Source: Myxococcales bacterium
GTDB lineage: Bacteria > Myxococcota_A > Polyangia > Polyangiales > Houyiibacteriaceae
Reading direction: 5' to 3'
Assembly (NCBI GenBank): GCA_024640845.1
Contig: JAHEEE010000002.1
Location: 1-64,000 of the forward strand
Length of the DNA: 64,000 nt
Shown here: positions 60,408-64,000 of the stretch, piece by piece
Position numbering within the stretch: position 1 is the stretch's first letter
Layout: the number at the start of each line of letters is the position of its first letter
Made by a program: the position numbers and the translations under genes
Notes under the pieces: model-generated
The model's database searches: none
What the model saw: only the letters and a program-made list of their open reading frames with translations
Told to the model about the DNA's origin: nothing

Positions 60408-60785
60408 CTAGCCGCGCGAAAGCAGCCGGCCTATTCGCCGGTACTTGCCTTCGAAGATCTCGATCCACTCTTCCAGCTTGTCAAGCTCGTCTTGGTCGAG
60501 CCCCTCCATGTCACCGGTGAAGAGCTCTCGTTCGAACGCCACCTTGGCGAGCGCGCGGGTGCAGTCCTTCCCGGCGAACATCGCGTACGGCCCCCCAGGT
60601 CCGTAGAAGTCGCGGCCCCGGCCCACATCGTAGACCTCACCGCGAATCGCGAGAAGTAGCGGCTTTCTCGGATCCGAGCCGTCGTACTGAGCGAGCTCGG
60701 CGAGGGTGTAGTCGCGCGCCTCCGCTTCGGGGAGTGGCGGAGGCGGCGCGTCTTTCCGTCTGAAGAGGCGAGAAAAGAAGCCCAC
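60408..60785 (-). CDS. MAPR-type cytochrome b5-like haem-binding protein
   Basis: A 125-aa protein with a cytochrome-b5-like domain of the MAPR (PGRMC1) group. The block VYDVGRGRDFYGPGGPYAMF holds Y61 and Y67, matching PGRMC1 Y107 and haem-ligand Y113. The C-terminal EGKYRRIGRL matches the K163/Y164 position (K114, Y115). The N terminus (MGFFSRLFRRK, then a Pro-rich stretch) has no full membrane helix. Eukaryotic MAPRs bind haem and regulate sterol-linked P450s; the bacterial function is unknown. The gene follows the ammonium transporter by 10 bases. Confidence 0.88.
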   Translation of the reverse strand: MGFFSRLFRRKDAPPPPLPEAEARDYTLAELAQYDGSDPRKPLLLAIRGEVYDVGRGRDFYGPGGPYAMFAGKDCTRALAKVAFERELFTGDMEGLDQDELDKLEEWIEIFEGKYRRIGRLLSRG

Positions 60786-60795
60786 ATAGAGCAGG

Positions 60796-62034
60796 CTAGT
60801 CGCTCCCGGCGAGCGCGCCAGCGCCGCCCATGTGGTAGCCCTCCTCGCCGTGGAGGTTGGTGTCGAGTCCTTCGTTCTCCTCGTCGCCGGATACGCGGAG
60901 CCCGAGTGTCGCGTCGATCACCTTGAGGAGGATGACCGTAACGACCGCGGAATAGGCGGCAGCGGCGACCACACCGATGACGTTCTCGATGAAGAGCTCG
61001 CTGTTGCCGGCAATCAGGCCGTCGGTGCCGCCCCATATCGCCGCGGCAAACACGCCGGTCAGGACCGCACCGAGCGCGCCCCCGACGCCGTGGATGCCGA
61101 ACGCATCGAGCGCGTCGTCGTACCCGAGCTTTCCCTTGAGCATGACGGCCCCGTAGCAGACCGGACCGGCGATGAGGCCCATGAGAGCCGCCGACATCGG
61201 ACCCACGAAGCCGGCGGCCGGGGTGATGACGACCAATCCTGCAACCAAACCCGAGGCCACCCCGAGAGCGGTTGGCTTGCCCTGCCTGATCCACTCCGCG
61301 CACGCCCACGCGAAGGCTGCGGCGGCTGCGGCCACGTGCGTGTTCACTAGGGCGAGCGCGGCGTTGTCGTTCGACGCCAGCGCACTTCCCGCGTTGAAAC
61401 CGAACCAACCAAACCATAGGAGGCCTGCGCCAAGCAGCGTCAGCGTGAGGTTGTGCGGAGGACCGGGGCGGCTGCGCCGACCGATCACCAATGCGCAAAC
61501 CAGTGCGGCTGCGCCGGAGGAGAGGTGGACGACGGTACCACCTGCGAAGTCGAGCGCACCGCGGGCACCGAGCCAGCCGTCCGGCCCCCAAACCCAGTGA
61601 CAGATCGGATCGTACACCAGCGTGGCCCAGAGAAGGATGAAGACGACATACGCCGAGAACTTCATGCGTTCGGCGATGGCGCCTGAAATCAGGGCCGGCG
61701 TGATGATCGCAAACATCATTTGAAACGCCATGAAGAGGATGTGAGGAATGGTCGATCCCTCCTGCGGCTCGAGACCCACACCACTCAGGAACGCGTACTC
61801 CGGACCGCCGATTAAGCCGCCACCGAGGTCCGACCCGAAAGCGAGTGAATAGCCGATCACGACCCACTGGAGCGTGATGACGCCCAACGCGATGAAGCTG
61901 TGCATGAACGACGACAGCACGTTCCGCGAGCCCACCATGCCACCGTAAAAGAGCGCCAAGCCCGGCGTCATGAGCATGACCAATGCGCACGACACCATGA
62001 GCCACGCGGTATCCGCCTGATTGAGAGCTTCCAT
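60796..62034 (-). CDS. amt: Ammonium transporter
   Basis: A 412-aa Amt/MEP/Rh channel with 11 predicted membrane helices. Twin pore His are H170 (DFAGGTVVHLSSG) and the His in DAFGIHGVGG, with the Asp of DFAGG (D162). The N terminus lacks a long signal peptide but begins with a periplasmic-facing stretch. It imports ammonium. No PII (glnK) gene accompanies it, unlike the usual arrangement; a MAPR gene follows instead. The ribosome site gaggagg precedes the ATG by 7 bases. Confidence 0.96.
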   Translation of the reverse strand: MEALNQADTAWLMVSCALVMLMTPGLALFYGGMVGSRNVLSSFMHSFIALGVITLQWVVIGYSLAFGSDLGGGLIGGPEYAFLSGVGLEPQEGSTIPHILFMAFQMMFAIITPALISGAIAERMKFSAYVVFILLWATLVYDPICHWVWGPDGWLGARGALDFAGGTVVHLSSGAAALVCALVIGRRSRPGPPHNLTLTLLGAGLLWFGWFGFNAGSALASNDNAALALVNTHVAAAAAAFAWACAEWIRQGKPTALGVASGLVAGLVVITPAAGFVGPMSAALMGLIAGPVCYGAVMLKGKLGYDDALDAFGIHGVGGALGAVLTGVFAAAIWGGTDGLIAGNSELFIENVIGVVAAAAYSAVVTVILLKVIDATLGLRVSGDEENEGLDTNLHGEEGYHMGGAGALAGSD

Positions 62035-62080
62035 CCCCGGTCCTCCTCTTTTTTGAAGGGTCGGAGGCTAGATCCGAGCT

Positions 62081-62132
62081 GTTTCCAGCTGATGTGGCGC
62101 AGGTTTCCGACGTGTTTCAAAGCTGTCGAAAC
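62081..62132. promoter_or_regulatory. Phased GTTTC repeats between amt and SCP2 genes
   Basis: Three GTTTC words occur at 62081, 62103 and 62114, spaced 22 and 11 bases apart (two and one helical turn), with an inverted copy (GAAAC) at 62128. They lie within the 213-base divergent promoter region. A regulator-binding array is possible, but no known consensus is matched. Confidence 0.3.
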
Positions 62133-62247
62133 CGGGGGTGCAATCACGCCTGATATCGGGTACAACTCCCCTCCTGCGAGCCACACCCATGGAAGGATGG
62201 CAACGGCAGCCGGCCCCGAGCCGACACAACAAGAGAGGCAAATATCA

Positions 62248-62589
62248 ATGGAATCCGTAGCTGAGTTCTTCGAGAAGTTTGAGAAGAGAGCCGCCGAAAA
62301 CAACGACGCGGCGACCGCGCCCAACGCAGTGTACCAGTTCAAGATCACCGGCGACGGTGGCGGTGACTACTACTTGGACCTCAAGAAGGGCAAGTCCGGC
62401 GACTTCGTTGGCAAAGGCACCCACGACGGCCCAGGCGCCACCATCACGGTGTCCGACGAAGACTGGCTCGGCATGATCAACGGCACGCTCAACCCGATGC
62501 AGGCCTTCATGTCCGGCAAGATCAAGATCGACGGCGACATGACGCTGGCGATGAGCCTTCAGCAGGTGATGAACCTGGCGCAGGACTGA
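62248..62589 (+). CDS. SCP2 sterol-carrier-domain protein
   Basis: A 113-aa single SCP2 domain. The typical pattern is VYQFKITGDGGGDYYLDLKKG, then ATITVSDEDWLGMINGTLNPMQAFMSGKIKIDGDM and a last helix LAMSLQQVMNLA. It should bind a lipid, sterol or acyl-CoA in a hydrophobic tunnel. ATG at 62248 is preferred because agagagg lies about 9 bases upstream. A clear intrinsic terminator follows the stop. It is divergent from the amt gene. Confidence 0.93.
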   Translation: MESVAEFFEKFEKRAAENNDAATAPNAVYQFKITGDGGGDYYLDLKKGKSGDFVGKGTHDGPGATITVSDEDWLGMINGTLNPMQAFMSGKIKIDGDMTLAMSLQQVMNLAQD

Positions 62590-62613
62590 ACGTCCCGCGT
62601 CATGAATTCGATC

Positions 62614-62650
62614 AGGGTGGCTTCTTGTTTGGGAGGCCACCCTTTTTGTT
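62614..62650 (+). terminator. Rho-independent terminator after SCP2 gene
   Basis: An 8-bp stem (agggtggc / gccaccct) with a 14-base loop is followed by a T-rich run (ttttgtt). It ends shortly before the TetR gene, so that gene likely has its own promoter. Confidence 0.8.
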
Positions 62651-62656
62651 AGAGCC

Positions 62657-63271
62657 ATGCCGTCAAGCAATCGACCGAGCGACGCCACTCGCACACGCCT
62701 GAGCCCGGAGGACCGGGAGCAGCAGCTCCTTCGGGTCGCTTCGGACATCATCGAGGCCGACGGCGTCGACAGCGTGCGTATTCCGTACGTCGCCGCGGCA
62801 GCGGGCGTCACTCGGCCGGTGGTCTACAAGTTCTTTCCCAATCGACACGAGCTCATCAAAGCCGTGCTCGAAGACTTCCGGGATGACTTCGCGCGGCGCA
62901 CACCGGACATCCTGAACACCGAAGAGGACGCGGACATCGGCTCGATCGCGCGCGCGTTCATCGATGCCGCCTGCGACACGATCGAGGCGCGCGGCCCGGG
63001 TGGTTGGCAGATCCTCCGCTCCGCCGGCCACGATCCGGAGATCTCTGCGATCAGCAAGGATTTCCGCGGCCAACTCGTTCAGCCGTGGTTAATCCCGCTT
63101 CGCGAGCTGACCGGTGTGGACGATGCCGAAGCGCTTGCGCTCGCCGACATGTTTCTCACCGGTGCCGGCGAGATCTTGCAGCGTTGGATCGACGGTGAGT
63201 TCTCACGCCAGCAAGTGGCAACGCTGCTCGGCCGGATCATCCTCGCCGTGTTGAGCGAGTTCACGGAGTAG
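62657..63271 (+). CDS. TetR-family transcriptional regulator
   Basis: A 204-aa TetR regulator. The N-terminal HTH runs from REQQLLRVASDIIEADG to IPYVAAAAGVTRPVVYKFFP, with the recognition helix in the second block. The C-terminal ligand-binding domain is unlike standard subfamilies. It starts just after the SCP2 terminator and ends 6 bases before the MenB gene, which it probably co-transcribes with. A regulator of lipid or quinone genes is plausible but unproven. Confidence 0.9.
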   Translation: MPSSNRPSDATRTRLSPEDREQQLLRVASDIIEADGVDSVRIPYVAAAAGVTRPVVYKFFPNRHELIKAVLEDFRDDFARRTPDILNTEEDADIGSIARAFIDAACDTIEARGPGGWQILRSAGHDPEISAISKDFRGQLVQPWLIPLRELTGVDDAEALALADMFLTGAGEILQRWIDGEFSRQQVATLLGRIILAVLSEFTE

Positions 63272-63277
63272 CGAGAC

Positions 63278-64000
<723 letters not shown>

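Overview
The window looks like a chromosomal stretch from a high-GC Myxococcota (deltaproteobacterial) bacterium, probably a free-living or marine relative of the Polyangia. The evidence is circumstantial but consistent. Many exported proteins are lipoproteins with Gly-rich or DGG(T/S)P linkers directly after the lipobox. Two proteins end in MYXO-CTERM-like tails (Cys motif, membrane segment, Arg cluster). One gene resembles the SCE4755 LPMO-like family named from Sorangium. The lipid and quinone enzymes (MenB, Coq4-like, MAPR, SCP2, ChoD-like flavoprotein) also fit. I see no phage, insertion sequence, CRISPR array, rRNA or tRNA. Coding density is high, and several convergent neighbours overlap at their stop codons.

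Layout. 1-5.4 kb: HAD phosphatase, an RRM protein with an RhlE-type helicase (cold-shock-like pair), DUF1244 and DUF4404 proteins, a methyltransferase, a Coq4-like/4-TM pair and a cyclophilin. 5.5-9.2 kb: a lipoprotein, a second methyltransferase, a 2OG-Fe(II) oxygenase-like protein and, divergent from it, a membrane protein ending in a pseudopilin-like domain. 9.2-24.5 kb: exported hydrolases (alkylsulfatase, two GH31 lipoproteins, an amidohydrolase, an LPMO-like protein), a ChoD-like flavoprotein, MetF, and an SMP-30-like/NTF2-like pair. 24.5-27.5 kb: polyphosphate kinase with a small secreted partner, and a TetR regulator. 27.5-31.6 kb: a three-gene lipoprotein operon (beta-helix protein, SO2930-like diheme cytochrome, MbnH/MauG-like diheme peroxidase). 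31.6-46.5 kb: AidB-like acyl-CoA dehydrogenase, NAD synthetase, hydrolase-SDR pair, a flavoprotein/DUF442/DJ-1 operon, GNAT, sirtuin, MsrA, a lipase-maturation-factor-like protein with NmrA and CBS-zinc-ribbon genes, and an MFS transporter. 46.5-54.7 kb: a complete nine-gene V/A-type ATPase operon in the order G-I-K-E-C-F-A-B-D. 54.7-64 kb: MYXO-CTERM PHP metallohydrolase, lone ABC ATPase, VOC/two acyl-CoA dehydrogenases, MAPR haem protein plus ammonium transporter, SCP2 protein, TetR and a 3'-truncated MenB.

The genes suggest a respiring, menaquinone-using scavenger that degrades sulfated or glycosidic polymers at its surface, oxidises acyl-CoAs, stores polyphosphate and carries a V/A-type rotary ATPase. 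The strongest candidates for undescribed biology are the beta-helix/diheme/peroxidase operon (whose peroxidase lacks the canonical inter-haem Trp), the MAPR-Amt pair, the membrane/pseudopilin-like fusion opposite a 2OG oxygenase, and a Coq4-like protein in a genome with a menaquinone gene.
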